Below are positions 12,592-24,120 of a DNA stretch of 64,000 bases, in pieces (position 1 is the stretch's first letter; each line of letters starts with the position of its first letter). The DNA is from Pneumocystis sp. 'macacae'. Its lineage: Eukaryota; Ascomycota; Pneumocystomycetes; Pneumocystales; Pneumocystaceae. The stretch is from assembly GCA_018127085.1 (NCBI GenBank), contig CM030732.1:310001-374000 (forward strand), written 5' to 3'. Under the pieces are notes generated by a model. The model made no database searches. It saw only the letters and a program-made list of their open reading frames with translations, and was not told where the DNA came from. Position numbers and translations under genes: made by a program.

Positions 12592-14898
12592 TTATTGGTT
12601 GGAATTTATTTTTATAAGTTCCGCTATACTTATTCTATTTTCAGGAAGCATTGAGTATTGTAAACTGTAAAGTTTCTCTCGAGGGATTGGAGGAATTATA
12701 ATTCCTCTTATTAGATTTATAATTACTTGTTTGGAGAAATAATGGCATTTTAATCGCTGAGCCAATCTTGAATATTGACAAAACATGGATTCAAGAGAAA
12801 GAGGTGTAGACTTAAAATATTAGTAATTATATAATTTTGCTATATATATTAAAACCTTTAAAAATATATAAGATGTTTGGATAGGTTTTAAAGAAAATTT
12901 TAATTGACTTGAAGGTGTAAATTCCATTAATTCAAAATGAATCCCTCCTATAATATAATATAAATGTTGATTTCAAAATTAATAAACTCATACCGGGAAG
13001 ACGAAAAGGATCTTTTATTCTTAACATAATTGCAAATAAAGGGAAATGATTTGCAAATGTTAGAGTAGTATCCAAAATGGCTTTAATAATTATTATAACT
13101 ATACGTACTAAAGCAAATGTAAAATAAAATGCCAATATTGTTGGAAACAAGAATGCGAATAATGTAAACAAAATAGTCCCAAGAACTAATTGATCTATAT
13201 CATAATCACAAGAATCGATTCTATTTCTTAATATATTTTTTTTTTTTCCACGAAATAGATGAAATAATGATATCAAAATAGTAAGTTGCCAATTGTATAT
13301 TAGAGTAGATGCTGTATAAAATATATGAATATGAAGAGTTAGTAAAGATAATGTGTCATTCAAAAATGAAACGAACAGAGAAAATCCCATAAAACTAGAT
13401 ATCGCTGCTATTTGAATAAAGACTGGTAAATATGAGTTTATTATTGTAATCCATTCTAATATTGAAATGTAAAAGTAGGGAGAACAGAGACTATATGTTT
13501 ACCTTTCCAAATATTTAAAAGCCATAAAAAGAGGTTTCCAAGAAACCCTGCTAGTTCACTATTTAATTTTAAACCGCCTGGCCAATTCATTAACCAGAAG
13601 ATCATATTGTGCAAACTTTCTATAGTGTAAATCTGTATATTTTAGAAATAAGTACAAATAGTTATATAATGATTATACATTAGAAATATAATTAATACTT
13701 TGGATCAACTGTTGCTTGTTTTCGATGAGATATGATCCAAATATTATACCAAATATGATATCATTAGCAATTAACCATATGTTGTTATAAAAACGGATAT
13801 AGTTAGGATAACTTTTTGTAACATTTGGATATTCTTTTTTTCTGTTTAATAATGCCTGATATTGAATAGGCCAATAACAAAACTGTTGTAATCTCATATC
13901 GATTTGTTGAACTATTAAAAATTAATATTATTATTTTCATTTAATATATTACCTGTTGCAGAAATATCTTTTAGAGAAATCCAGTTGTAATATAACTTCC
14001 ATTCTATTATATAAAGAACTGTTTCAGAAACTGCTTTTTGAATTAACATCACCCAGAATATAATATTAGATAAAAATTGAAACAAATATAAGCATGATTT
14101 TTTTAAACAATAATTAGTACTTTTTCGAACTTTAACAGATAAAGATGGTTCTTTGCTATTGTTTCTAAGCTGATCTTTAATAATATTTTTTAAAACGATT
14201 GAAAGTTCTCTAATTTTGTTGATCTATTAATATAATATACTCAACGTTTGTTATTGTTATTGTTATTATTATACCTGTTTTAATATATTTTCAGAAAAAT
14301 ATAATTCTGAATTTTTTAAAGGTTTATAGTGAAATACATGCCTCTTTAGCCGTTCTTGGAGTTCTGATTTCTTTATATAATTGTCTTTAGAATTTCTAAT
14401 CTTAGTGCTAACTTTATCCTCAAGTTCTAAACCTATAGGTTTAAGAGAATAATATTGCATTTTATAAAAATTTGGACTATAATATAAAATAACTTGAATT
14501 GTTTTTAAAAGATCCTCTTCGCCGTAGAATTGAGGAAATTTAGTATCTTTATCTAATGTGACATTAATCCATATATTTTCGCAATTAAAAACACATTTAT
14601 AATTATTAGATGTAGAGTGTAATGTTCCAATGATTTTAGGATATTGATTGCCACATAATTTTTCAATTATATTGAATGATTTTTTCTTTTTTAGAATCAT
14701 ATGCTGTATACACTCTTCTAATATTTCTTCCTACAAGATATTAAGCAATTAACCATGTTTATGATATACCTCTATGTTACTAATGCTTGTTATTACAAAT
14801 ATGTCATTTGGAGAGTTCTGAAAACCAATCAATAATCCAGAGTCTTCATATTGAATTATATCTATAGGCCAATATATTCTAATTAAATCTTGAGGCAT
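12592..14898 (-). CDS. GPI1: GPI-GlcNAc transferase subunit Gpi1 (PIG-Q)
   Basis: The start chosen at 14898 gives MPQDLIRIYWPIDI followed by GLLIGFQNSPNDIFVITSI, typical of the Gpi1 N-terminus. The membrane half contains DIDQLVLGTILFTLFAFLFP, ANHFPLFAIMLRIKDPFRLP and, at the C-terminus, FCQYSRLAQRLKCHY, PPIPREKLYSLQYSMLP and NRISIAEL. All are family signatures. It is about 600 residues with multiple introns. Gpi1 stabilises the Gpi3 catalytic complex that transfers GlcNAc to phosphatidylinositol on the ER, the first step of GPI-anchor synthesis. The frame upstream of this ATG is open for some 30 codons without another ATG, so the start is reasonably fixed. A separate small gene ends 88 bp upstream on the same strand. 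Confidence 0.92.
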
Positions 14899-14986
14899 TT
14901 TTTGTAGTATATTAGAAACTTCCTCTTCTTTTAAATTGTTCTCGTGCAGAAATATAAGAAGATCTATATGGATACTAATTCTAAAA

Positions 14987-15286
14987 TTATTTATGTTTTA
15001 GAAATTTAGGCCTATTTATTTTTACTCTTTTTGCTTCTTCACTAGCAATTTGATTTAGAGGAATTAAAAGTAATAAATGACACAAACTTAAAGCAAGTAT
15101 AATATACCCTATTCTTGTCTAATGTTTAATTAGAAATTTATATGAAAAAAAGTAAAATCTTACAAAAGTTCCAGAATTCCAAAATTCGTTGATTAAGAAA
15201 GAAATTTTACTAATAAATGAATATCGTGCAGTTAAATATCCTGAGAAAAAGAGAATAAAAAAGGTTATTCCTAGAAATAGTTTCAT
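14987..15286 (-). CDS. Small two-helix membrane protein of unknown function
   Basis: Two exons, separated by a GTAAGATTTT...ACATTAG intron, encode about 84 residues beginning MKLFLGITFFILFFSGYLTA. A second hydrophobic helix, GYIILALSLCHLLLLIPL, follows after the splice. The tail is basic and ends PKFLKHK. The two hydrophobic segments and short basic tail suggest an ER or mitochondrial membrane protein. I compared it mentally with small ER proteins (Yos1, Ksh1, Dpm2, Dpm3, Asterix) and saw no match. It lies immediately upstream of GPI1 on the same strand, and its last 45 bases also look like an intron (GTAAAAATAA...TTTTAG). Splicing that piece out does not join the GPI1 frame (it gives an immediate TAG). 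Function unknown. Confidence 0.6.
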
Positions 15287-15566
15287 TTAAATAAAAGTTT
15301 TTTCTGGATATTCATTTTTAAAAGAAAATGGATTATAATTCGATTAAAAAAATTGAAAAGTATGTTATGTTTTAGCTTATTATAAATGATTTGGTAGATA
15401 AAAAATATATATAGTTTCTTTTTGTATAAATAACTACATCATAAAGTTACAATGTTTTTGCTAGATAATTTTATGCACTATTTTTTTGAATGTTTTAGAA
15501 ATTAATGATCTAGGACAAATGTTGATATATGTATTTTTATTTTATAGCTAGGGTAGAAGTAGAATT

Positions 15567-15932
15567 TTAACTGAAAGGCAGTAGACGCTTTAAATGTCGG
15601 GTTTGTGATTTTGATTTTCCTCCATCAGCATATGCTGTTTTTCTAAGTCTATTCAATCGAGTACTACTTTTTCCTGAATTAGGGTAAATAAAATGCCTTA
15701 TATAAGATTTATTTATAGCAATAATACCTGAATTTAAGTGTGTTTTTCCTGCTTTTTTCCTTTTGAATTTTCCTGAAGGTAATGTTGACCAGCGTTTTTT
15801 TGTTCCAGAATGCGTTTTAAGAGTGTTTTTTATGGTTTTAGAGATATGTGTATGTGTTATCATATCAAATAATGGTTTTATTGTGTTGTTAAAATGAATA
15901 TTAAATCTTGAAGATTTAAGTAAAAATATCAT
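15567..15932 (-). CDS. Mitochondrial large-subunit ribosomal protein bL35m
   Basis: This is a single exon of 121 residues. The N-terminal ~35 residues are hydrophobic and basic without acids, like a mitochondrial presequence. The mature part has the bL35 signature KTHSGTKKRWSTLPSGKFKR followed by KKAGKTH, and a C-terminal basic RHLKRLLPF matching bacterial L35 'RRLKRLLPY'. An intervening segment (INKSYIRHFIYPNSGKSSTR) is an insertion relative to bacterial L35. It would be imported and assembled into the mitochondrial large ribosomal subunit. It is divergent from RRP6 with 110 bp between starts. Confidence 0.85.
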   Translation of the reverse strand: MIFLLKSSRFNIHFNNTIKPLFDMITHTHISKTIKNTLKTHSGTKKRWSTLPSGKFKRKKAGKTHLNSGIIAINKSYIRHFIYPNSGKSSTRLNRLRKTAYADGGKSKSQTRHLKRLLPFS

Positions 15933-16042
15933 TAGTATTTGGGTTTGTTTCGAGATAAAGATTTTTTAAAAAGATTATTTTTAAAATATTAGTTATATAA
16001 GGTTGCAGAATATTTTTAAAAGTAAATATTTTTTATAATTTT

Positions 16043-18727
16043 ATGGATTCTGTATTGTTTCCATGTTTTCAAAATCAATTATATGGTATGTTTTAAAGCA
16101 AAATAAATATTTAGAAATGATATGATTAGAATCTCTTGTGTCAACAACAAGAGCTGTTATTATTGTTGGATCGCATGATATTGATTTTTATCGTTCTTTG
16201 GATCCTGATTTCGCTTTATTATTTACTAGTTGTAATAAACGACTTTTAGATCTTATGAATTCTCTTATTCAACTTGTATCATCTGGAAAATCTGGTAAAA
16301 TCGATGATTATGAGGATTTAAATTATAAGTGGTGGGACATAGTAGATGTAGTTGATTCTCTCCTTGAAAAGACGGTATATTGTTATTTCTGTTGTTTAAA
16401 TATTAAATTTTAAAGGATATATCACTTAATGAATTTAATGAATTAATTAAACAGTCTAGTCACGAAACAGATGGCGGTATTCTAAAAGATTCAAAGGTAT
16501 TCTAAAAGATGTATTTGGGTTTGTATTTAATTTAAGATGGCGAAAAAGAAAAAAAAACTCTCTTATAAGTTTATCCATGCAGAAAATGTTTTGAGGCCTC
16601 AGCTTCGTTTTTCTACCGCACCCGATAATAATCCTGATACGCCCTGGAAAAGGAAGATTACAGTTAAACCAAATGCTCTTGTGCCTTTGAATAGTTGTAT
16701 ATCAGAAAATAATGATATTTGGTCTAAAACTAATATGTAAGAATGAATATTAAAGCTATTTTTTAATTATGAATCAAGTGCTTTGCATCCATATGAATAT
16801 GAGATTAATAATATAAAATATTCTGAAGAATTATTTAAAGGAAAAAAACCTATAGATCCTATTCCATTTAATGATTCTAAGGCTATATGGGTTAATACTG
16901 TTCAACTTTTGGAAGATATGGTTAAAAATTTAAAGAATGCAACAGAAATTGCTGTCGATTTAGAACATCATGATTATCGATCATACCAAGGATTTGTTTG
17001 TTTAATGCAAATAAGCACTAGAAATATAGATTGGATAGTTGATACTTTAGAATTAAGGGAAGAATTGGAGATTTTAAATGAGGTTTTTACTGATCCTAGC
17101 ATTATAAAGGCTCGTTTTTTTATCTTTTATCTTATTATTTATTTTGCTAGGTTCTCCATGGTGCATCTATGGATATAATATGGTTACAAAGAGATTTTGG
17201 ACTTTATATTGTTGGGCTTTTTGATACATATCATGCTACGAGAGTTTTAGGATTTGAAGGACACAGTTTGGCTTTTTTATTAAAAAAGTACGTTAATTTT
17301 GATTCTGATAAACGATATCAATTAGCAGATTGGAGAATAAGGTTATTTGTTTTTTTATATAGTCTTTTAGTAAATTAGTAATTTTTAGACCTTTACCTGA
17401 AGAAATGCTTTCTTATGCTCGTTCTGATACTCATTTTTTACTTTATATATATGACCAATTGAAGAATGAGCTGTTATTAAAATCAACTTTATCTCATAAT
17501 CTTCTATTATTGGTTTTATCTGCATCTAATAATGTTGCTTTAAAAGTTTTTGAAAAAGACAAATATGATATAGATGGATTTGGTGTAGATGGATGGAAAA
17601 ATATACTTCAAAAATGGAGCAATTGTTTAACAAGCGAACTACAAGTGTCTGTTCTTATATCTTTACATCAATGGAGAGATAAAATTGCTAGACAAGAAGA
17701 TGAAAGTGTTAGATATGTTTTGCCGAACCAGACATTAGTTCAAATAGCTGTAAATTGTCCTGATAATGCTGCTTCCGTTTTATCTATATGCAATCATATT
17801 CCTCCTTTAGTTCGTGTTTACGTAGATGAAATAGTCCAAATAATTCAATCAACAAAGAGAGATAAATTGAAAAAAATATCTTCATTAAGTAATTTAGAAG
17901 TTCCTCCTCGAGATTTATGTTTTTCTAAAAATTCTGATATGATGAAAGATACTAATTTTATAGATTGTGATAGATTATTTCAAAATGATATTATCAATAC
18001 AAAACTTATGTATCTTGTCGCTAAGTCATCTGTTTTTTGGAATGAAACTATTGAAAATTATGGTATTAAATATACGAAGATAGCTGCTATAAAGAATATA
18101 TTAAAGGATATGAGATTGATTGTGCAATTACCACTACTTTCAGATAAAGTACTTCTAGATAAAGACTTAGATAATTATATATCGATGAATAAAGATGATA
18201 TAATTGTTGAAAAAAATGATCTAATTCATAATACATCGATTGACAAAAGTGATTCAGGAATTTCTTTTTACCATTCATTTACTAAAAGAAATATAGATCA
18301 GTTATTAGATAATCAAAAAGATGATATTCTTATAGTAAAAAAATTAGGAAAAAAACAAAAACGGTTTTTTGATGTTTCTGAAAATAAGTATAATGTTATT
18401 GAAGAAAATAATGATTTTCTGAGTACATATGACAAAAGCTTATTATTATTGGGTGATTTTAATGGTTCAAAAGAAAAGAAAAAGAAGAAATCAAACAAAA
18501 GGGCTAAATTATTGGGAAATATTACAGAGTGTAGTGAAAACTTAAAACCATATGATTATGAAAAAGAGCCTTCCTTTTTTAATAAGTTACATGATAATTA
18601 TCGATTAAAAGAAAGTATAGAGCTTTATGAGAATAATTTGGATAGTGAAGTTGAAGAACGCTTTAAACAACCAAAATGCGAAAATGCACCAAGAAGTGGT
18701 CTTCGAAGCATGGTTTTTGGAAAATAA
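16043..18727 (+). CDS. RRP6: Nuclear exosome 3'-5' exonuclease Rrp6
   Basis: The first exon ([14 protein letters not shown]) splices to a PMC2NT-like helical region ([20 protein letters not shown]). The DEDD-Y exonuclease domain carries motif [16 protein letters not shown], motif II region [20 protein letters not shown] with [14 protein letters not shown], and motif [19 protein letters not shown]. The catalytic Tyr and Asp lie in YARSDTH. An HRDC domain follows ([21 protein letters not shown], then [10 protein letters not shown]). The C-terminus has a lysine-rich nuclear localisation stretch near 18475-18510. About 800 residues in seven exons is normal length. Rrp6 trims and degrades nuclear RNAs with the exosome. 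The internal ATG at 16537 (MAKKKKK) is an exon start after an AG, not a separate gene. Confidence 0.95.
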
Positions 18728-18842
18728 AGTGTATATATGATATTATAAGTAAAATATTTTAGATTTTTTTGTTAAGATTATCTACTATGATATATTATGA
18801 TAAATACTAATAACCTGGTTTTTTGTTAGAATAGTGATGTTT

Positions 18843-19377
18843 TTATAGAGTCTTACAGCATTTGCAATCAAAAGGGCACTTGAGTGTGTTTCCTCCTTTT
18901 CCTATATTAAGTTCTTCTTCATTATATACTTTAAATCCTTCTTTAGTTTTTCTACCTATATTAAATTTAATAGAAATTTACAATAGGATTCTTATAATTA
19001 CGCTTCATAGATCCCTTTAAATTTATGAGATTTATCTTATTCTTTTTTTGTTTAAACTTCAGAGGTTCGGGTTCAGAAATTTGGCATGTATTAAATTTTA
19101 TAAAATTATGATTAGTTTGAATCTTAGTATTTGTTTTTGATTTTAATGGCTTTAAAATATTAGTTATTTGATCTTTTAGTTTGTCTGTATATATAGTTAA
19201 TTTGAATTTTGTATTAATATTGTTTAGTTAAATTATTACTTTGTTTAAAATCAATAATTTAACTAATGTTAAAAATAATGAATAAAACATACTTAAGTCG
19301 GAATTTATATTTGAAATATGCGGATTAGGTTTAACTTCATATTTTTTATTTTGTTTCTTTTTTTTATGTTTTTCCAT
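18843..19377 (-). CDS. DUF1764 family small basic protein
   Basis: The start at 19377 gives MEKHKKKKQNKKYEV, a strongly basic N-terminus, then a Lys/Asn-rich middle spread over short exons. The conserved C-terminus reads RKTKEGFKVYNEEELNIGKG followed by GNTLKCPFDCKCCKTL. This is the DUF1764 signature: a 'T.DGF.VY.EEELGI..GG..PLCPFDC.CC' pattern with the CPFDCxCC cysteine cluster that could bind metal. The family is widespread in eukaryotes and has no established function. The terminal exon and stop (18843-18845) are clear. The middle introns are inferred from GTATGT donors and AG acceptors. Confidence 0.72.
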
Positions 19378-20153
19378 GTATTTTGAGTTCTTTATGATGA
19401 TTTTTTAGGTAATAGTATTTTAATAAAAAACTGATATATTTGTGATATATTTGTTTTTAAGGTTTTATTAATGAAAAATAATATATAAGTAAAAAAAATA
19501 TCTATAAACACAATATTTAAATATATATAATTTTATATTAATAATATATTTAGAAGTTAATAAAATTTTTAAATTTATAATACTTAGTAAAATTCTGTTA
19601 TAATAAATTTATTGTTTCATAAATAAAAATATTTATTATTTAATAATAAGATATAATTTAACAGATAAATTAAGTTGTGACTTAGAAAATGTTTTGTATG
19701 TGTATTTTTATATTTATATATAGATATAGATATTAAGTATTTGTTTTTTATGTATGGAAATTTGAACTAAGGGTAGAATTTATATGATTTTTTATATTTT
19801 TATATTTTTATGAGAAATGCTTTAGTGTTGAATGTAATTGTTTCTTTGTCTGAATTTTTTAACCCTAACCTCGTAGAACGCGTTTTAATTTGGTACCTAT
19901 AGTCGTCTTTAAAAAATGTTTATACTGCATATAATAGTGTTTATGAATTAATTGATTATTAATAAAGATATTTACTGGTTTTGGGTTTGTATATTTTTAG
20001 AAGAGAGGGCGCAATATTGTGATATAAAGGATTATTTTAGAAATTTATTATTTCTTATTTGTTTAATAATTAAAGCGTCAATTCGGTCTATGAATTAAAC
20101 GTGTATAATACTGTTATTTAATTTGCATTACTATTTGGGTTAGACGCGTCATT
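19378..20153. other. Gene-free divergent intergenic region
   Basis: AT-rich and without a supportable exon. It contains one telomere-like TTAACCCTAACC at about 19859-19870 and a few GC-containing patches near 19880 and 20140 that may be promoter elements of the RasGAP gene. Confidence 0.6.
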
Positions 20154-22910
20154 ATGGAGAAGATGAGTAAAAGGTATAGCACAGTAACTTTGTATTTATC
20201 AATGGCATCTGAAGAAAACGAGAATATTGATGATGAATTGAATCAAGGTTTGTAGTTATTAAGTCTTATTATTTTAGTTAATATATGTTGTATGAAGCTC
20301 AGAGATATTTGAAAAAGTTGAAATCACGTATTTCTGAACAATCTAAGAAGAATTTTGTTCTTGAGCGTGACGTTCGTTATCTTGATTCTCGTATTGCTCT
20401 TCTTATACAAAATCGTATGGCATTAGATGAGGTTTTTCTTTTTAGAGAAAATTTAGATTTTATGTTGATTTTTTTAGCAAAATGAAATGGCTAATCAACT
20501 TGATTCGTCTGAACTTCAGAAAGGTGTATTTCCTGATGATCGGAAATTACAAGTAAATTTTTTTTCTATATTCCACTGATTAAAATTGTTAGCAATATGG
20601 GAACTTGTTTTTTCTTCTTCAGACGGAACCTCGTCATATAGCAACACTTTGCAGACTTGTTAGTCTTTCTGAAATTGATGCTCTTCTTCAGACAGTTATG
20701 TTTACTATTTATGGGAATCAGTATGAGAGTCGTGAAGAGCATCTCCTTCTTACAATGTTTCAGGTATTTTTTTCTGGTATACTATATGTTTATATTAATT
20801 ATTTATTAGTCTGTACTTTCTTCCGAATTTGATCATTCTACAGAGTTTGTTTCACTTCTTCGAGCCAATACACCTATTTCGCGTATGATGACTACATATA
20901 CACGGCGTGGACCTGGTCAATCATATCTTAAATCAGTTCTTTCTGAGCGTATTAAATATCTTTATGAACACAATGAACTTGATTTAGAAATTAATTCCTT
21001 GAAAGTTTATGATCAGATGCTTTTGAAAATTGAGTCTGATACCGGTTGTCTTCCTGACAATCTTGAGCGTAGTGTAACATATGAGGCTGCTGCAGCTAAT
21101 GAGACTGTTATTGGTATTATTAGACCTCGTATATCTATGCTTATGGAGATTGCTGATTCTTTTTTAACTACTATAATTAATTCTATTGATACTGTTCCAT
21201 ATGGTATACGTTGGATTTGTAAACAAATTCGTAATCTTACTAAGGTATTTGTATTTTGTATTTGGAAATTAGTATTTAGTATTATAGCGTAAATATCCTG
21301 ATTCTTCTGATTATTCTATATGTTCCCTTATAGGTGGCTTTTTTTTTTTGCGTTTTATAAATCCTGCTATTATTATGCCACATGCATATATGCTTATTGA
21401 TGGTTTACCAGGGGAATATCTTCGACGAACATTAACTCTTGTAATTTTTTATGCTTTTTTTAATAAACTTATACTTATAGATCGCAAAAATGCTTCAGAA
21501 TCTTGCAAATAAGCCTAGTTATTCTAAAGAACCATATATGACATCTTTATCTTCTTTTATTAATTCAAATAAGTCGCGAGTGAATAAGTTTTTAAATGAT
21601 TTATGTGAAGTAGGCGATTTTTATGAAACTTTGGAGGTAAGTATTTTATTTTATTATATTTTTCTTATTGTTTATAGATGGATCAATATGTTGTACTTTC
21701 TAAGAAAGGAATGTCTTTGCATATTACTGTTAATGAAATGTATACTACCCATAGTCTTTTAGAAAAACATATTGATATTTTGGTATATTTTGTTTTATTA
21801 TTTGTATTTTCTTATTTATTGTTAGGCTCCTGAATTGGATTCTCATTTACGGATTTTGATAGACAAATTAGGGTCTGCGCCTGCTCTTTTGTCTAGATCT
21901 GAAAATAGAACTATTGAGTTGCCCTTATATAGTAAATGGGAAAAATCTATTACAAGTACTATTTTTGTTTAATTTGAATATTTGTTAATGAAAGTTTAGA
22001 TTTAAATGACTCATTAGATATTAATCAGGCTGATATTCTTTTTATGGAGGCGAAATCTGTTTTTGTACAAATTATTCGGTCATTTTCTCAGAGTTCAAAG
22101 ATTGTTAAGCGTCCTTTAAATTTATTATTAATAGCGAGTACTGCAGCTACATTTAAAGATGCTCTTTTAGTACGTAAAGGGATAAAAGCTATAGAATATC
22201 TCAAAGAGTTGTCTGAGTTAAAACTTATTGATCCTAATGATTTCTATAATCCTTTAGCAGAAGAAGTGGAACAAGAGATTGCTCATCTTGGGTCTCTCTA
22301 TGAAGAAGTTTTACGTGAAATAGAGTCTTTGGAATCTGTTTATAAAACAATAGAAGATCACAACGAGTATTTGCGTAGTCAATTGGAACAATATAAATCA
22401 TATTTACATAATGTACGAATACATTCTGGTGGACGTAATGAAGGTAAAATTGATGGTGTAATGGGTGGTGTTGGTGTTGTTTCAGTTGGTGGAAAAGAAA
22501 GGAAACAAAAGAAACAGCAGGTTTTAGGACCATATAAATATACACATTTTCAACTTGAAAAAGAGTTGGTAATAGCTGAAAGTAATGTTCCTGATGATAG
22601 GTATGTATGTTTATATTTTTTTTTTTATTTAGTTTTGGTAGAAGAGCAAATATATATTTTACTATTAGCTCTCCTCTTCCTGGGACATTTGTTATATCTT
22701 TACATTATAAAGGTGGTTATTTATGTAATTTTATATAATTATTGATGGTCATAAGGGCGAGATAGAGGATTGTTAGAATTGGATTTAAAATTAGATGATC
22801 TTCTTGAAATGCAGCAAAGCAATGTGCAATATTTAGATCTTGAGTATGTTCAATTTAATGTCTCGAAAGTATTGCAGTTGGTGAATCGGCAATTTTCTAG
22901 AAAGAAGTAG
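20154..22910 (+). CDS. Ras GTPase-activating protein (Gap1/Sar1 type with RasGAP C-terminal domain)
   Basis: The ATG at 20154 opens [20 protein letters not shown]. The central RasGAP domain contains [20 protein letters not shown], with an arginine at the arginine-finger position, [13 protein letters not shown], and the [10 protein letters not shown] motif that gives the family its fold. Downstream [20 protein letters not shown] and [11 protein letters not shown] also match. The C-terminal part is a RasGAP_C domain as in IQGAP and fission yeast Gap1, ending [22 protein letters not shown] motifs and the calponin-homology domain of IQGAPs are absent. It would stimulate GTP hydrolysis on Ras1 and damp mating or morphology signalling. 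About 800 residues in ten or so exons. All splices inspected restore frame. Confidence 0.9.
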
Positions 22911-23051
22911 TTTTTGGAGTTTCAGTTCAGTGGTTTTTAATTTGCTTCTTATATATGTTACATTTTTAGAAATCATGTTGTAAACTGTTTTGCTAGATAT
23001 TTCTGACTGGTACAGAAAAATAATTAAAAATGCTTTCTCTTTAATTTTGAT

Positions 23052-23123
23052 TTCCGGACCGGGGAATCGAACCCCGAGCTTGTCGGTGAAAGCGACAGAT
23101 GTTAACCACTACACCAGTCCGGA
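23052..23123 (-). tRNA. tRNA-Glu (anticodon TTC)
   Basis: The minus strand folds as a 72-nt cloverleaf. The acceptor stem TCCGGAC/GTCCGGA closes with discriminator A (23052). The anticodon stem TGTCG/CGACA holds loop CTTTCAC, giving anticodon TTC. The T arm is GGGG-TTCGATT-CCCC and no intron is present. A run of T follows at the 3' side on the minus strand for Pol III termination only weakly (AAAATTAAAG). It sits between the RasGAP and AMMECR1 genes. Confidence 0.97.
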
Positions 23124-23214
23124 TGCATTTGTTTGTCTTTGATTTTAGAAATTTATATGTTGATTAAATTTTGTTTAAAAATTCAGTTCGAGAATTGGTT
23201 TTTGTAAGAATGCT

Positions 23215-24120
23215 ATGGTAAGTAAAATATGAGATCTTTAGAATTTATAAAATAGTTTTTGATTTTTAAAGGCAGAAATTTTTCATTGTGTTTATTGTTT
23301 TCACGTTCTTGTAGATTATTTTGACAAGAAGTGTTTTGCTAATCAAAAAACCTTAGAGAATAATAATAATGAAGTACTTCATATACCAAATATTAAATCG
23401 TTTTTGCATGAGGATGATTTGTTGTAAGTTGTTGTGGTTATCAATTCAAATGAATTGATTACGAAATTTTTAATTAACAGAATAACTGATTAAGGATAGC
23501 CCTTTGTTTGTTACATGGAATATAATAAATTCTTCTGGACATAGAAGTTTGAGAGGGTGTATAGGTACATTTAAGCCTCAACTGTTAAAGTATGGATTGT
23601 ATTCATATGCTTTAGCATCGTAGATTGATTTTTTGTTATTTTTTTATAATTTACTGTTTTTAGAGCTTTAAATGATAATCGTTTTCCTCCTATTTTAAAA
23701 CAAGAAGTTCCTTTTCTTGAATGTTGGTAAGTTTGTATTATTACATATTAGTTTAAGTTTATATTTTTTAGTGTAACGTTATTGACAAATTTTGAAGCTA
23801 TTGAGGATCCTTTAGATTGGACTATTGGTCTACATGGTCTTCAGATATCGTTTGTTTATAAAAATAAGTATATGAGTGCTACATATCTTCCATGCGTTGG
23901 TATTTTTTCGTTTTATGTTTGTATTTATCATAACATTATTTTAGCTGAAGAGCAAAATTGGACTAAAGAAGAAACTTTAAACAATCTTTTGATAAAGGCT
24001 GGTGTCAGTGTAGATGTTCCTGATTGGAAAAAAGTTAATATGAAAATTATAAGATATCAAGGATCAAAAGCTGAATGTACATATGATGAATATTTGAAAA
24101 TCATCTCATCACTTAATTGA
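23215..24120 (+). CDS. AMMECR1 family protein
   Basis: The ATG is followed immediately by an intron (donor at 23218), then AEIFHCVYCFHVLVDYF. The conserved AMMECR1 core is present: LFVTWN, the invariant LRGCIGTF, LNDNRFPPILKQEVP, CVTLLTNFEAIEDPLDWTIG and GLHGLQISF, then a C-terminal AEEQNWTKEETLNNLLIKAG and RYQGSKAECTYDEYL. About 210 residues in five exons match the usual size. The family is conserved from archaea to humans, and its biochemical activity is not settled. The LRGCIGTF motif is thought to mark an active or binding site. Confidence 0.9.

Noticed and set aside
14987..15036. The last 45 bases of the small membrane gene as an intron joining it to GPI1
   Set aside because: The GTAAAAATAA...TTTTAG piece has intron form, but joining it gives AAT TAG at once, and no alternative acceptor keeps the GPI1 frame.
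16537..16740. Separate small gene beginning MAKKKKK
   Set aside because: The ATG directly follows an AG acceptor, and the frame continues from the preceding RRP6 exon and into the next one. It is an internal exon.
19859..19870. Telomere-like TTAACCCTAACC
   Set aside because: Only about one and a half repeat units, in the middle of a gene-rich region. A real telomere or interstitial tract would show many units. At most a protein-binding site.
22234..22545. Minus-strand ORF opposite the RasGAP C-terminal exon
   Set aside because: Antisense to a well-supported exon; low-complexity His/Tyr-rich product.
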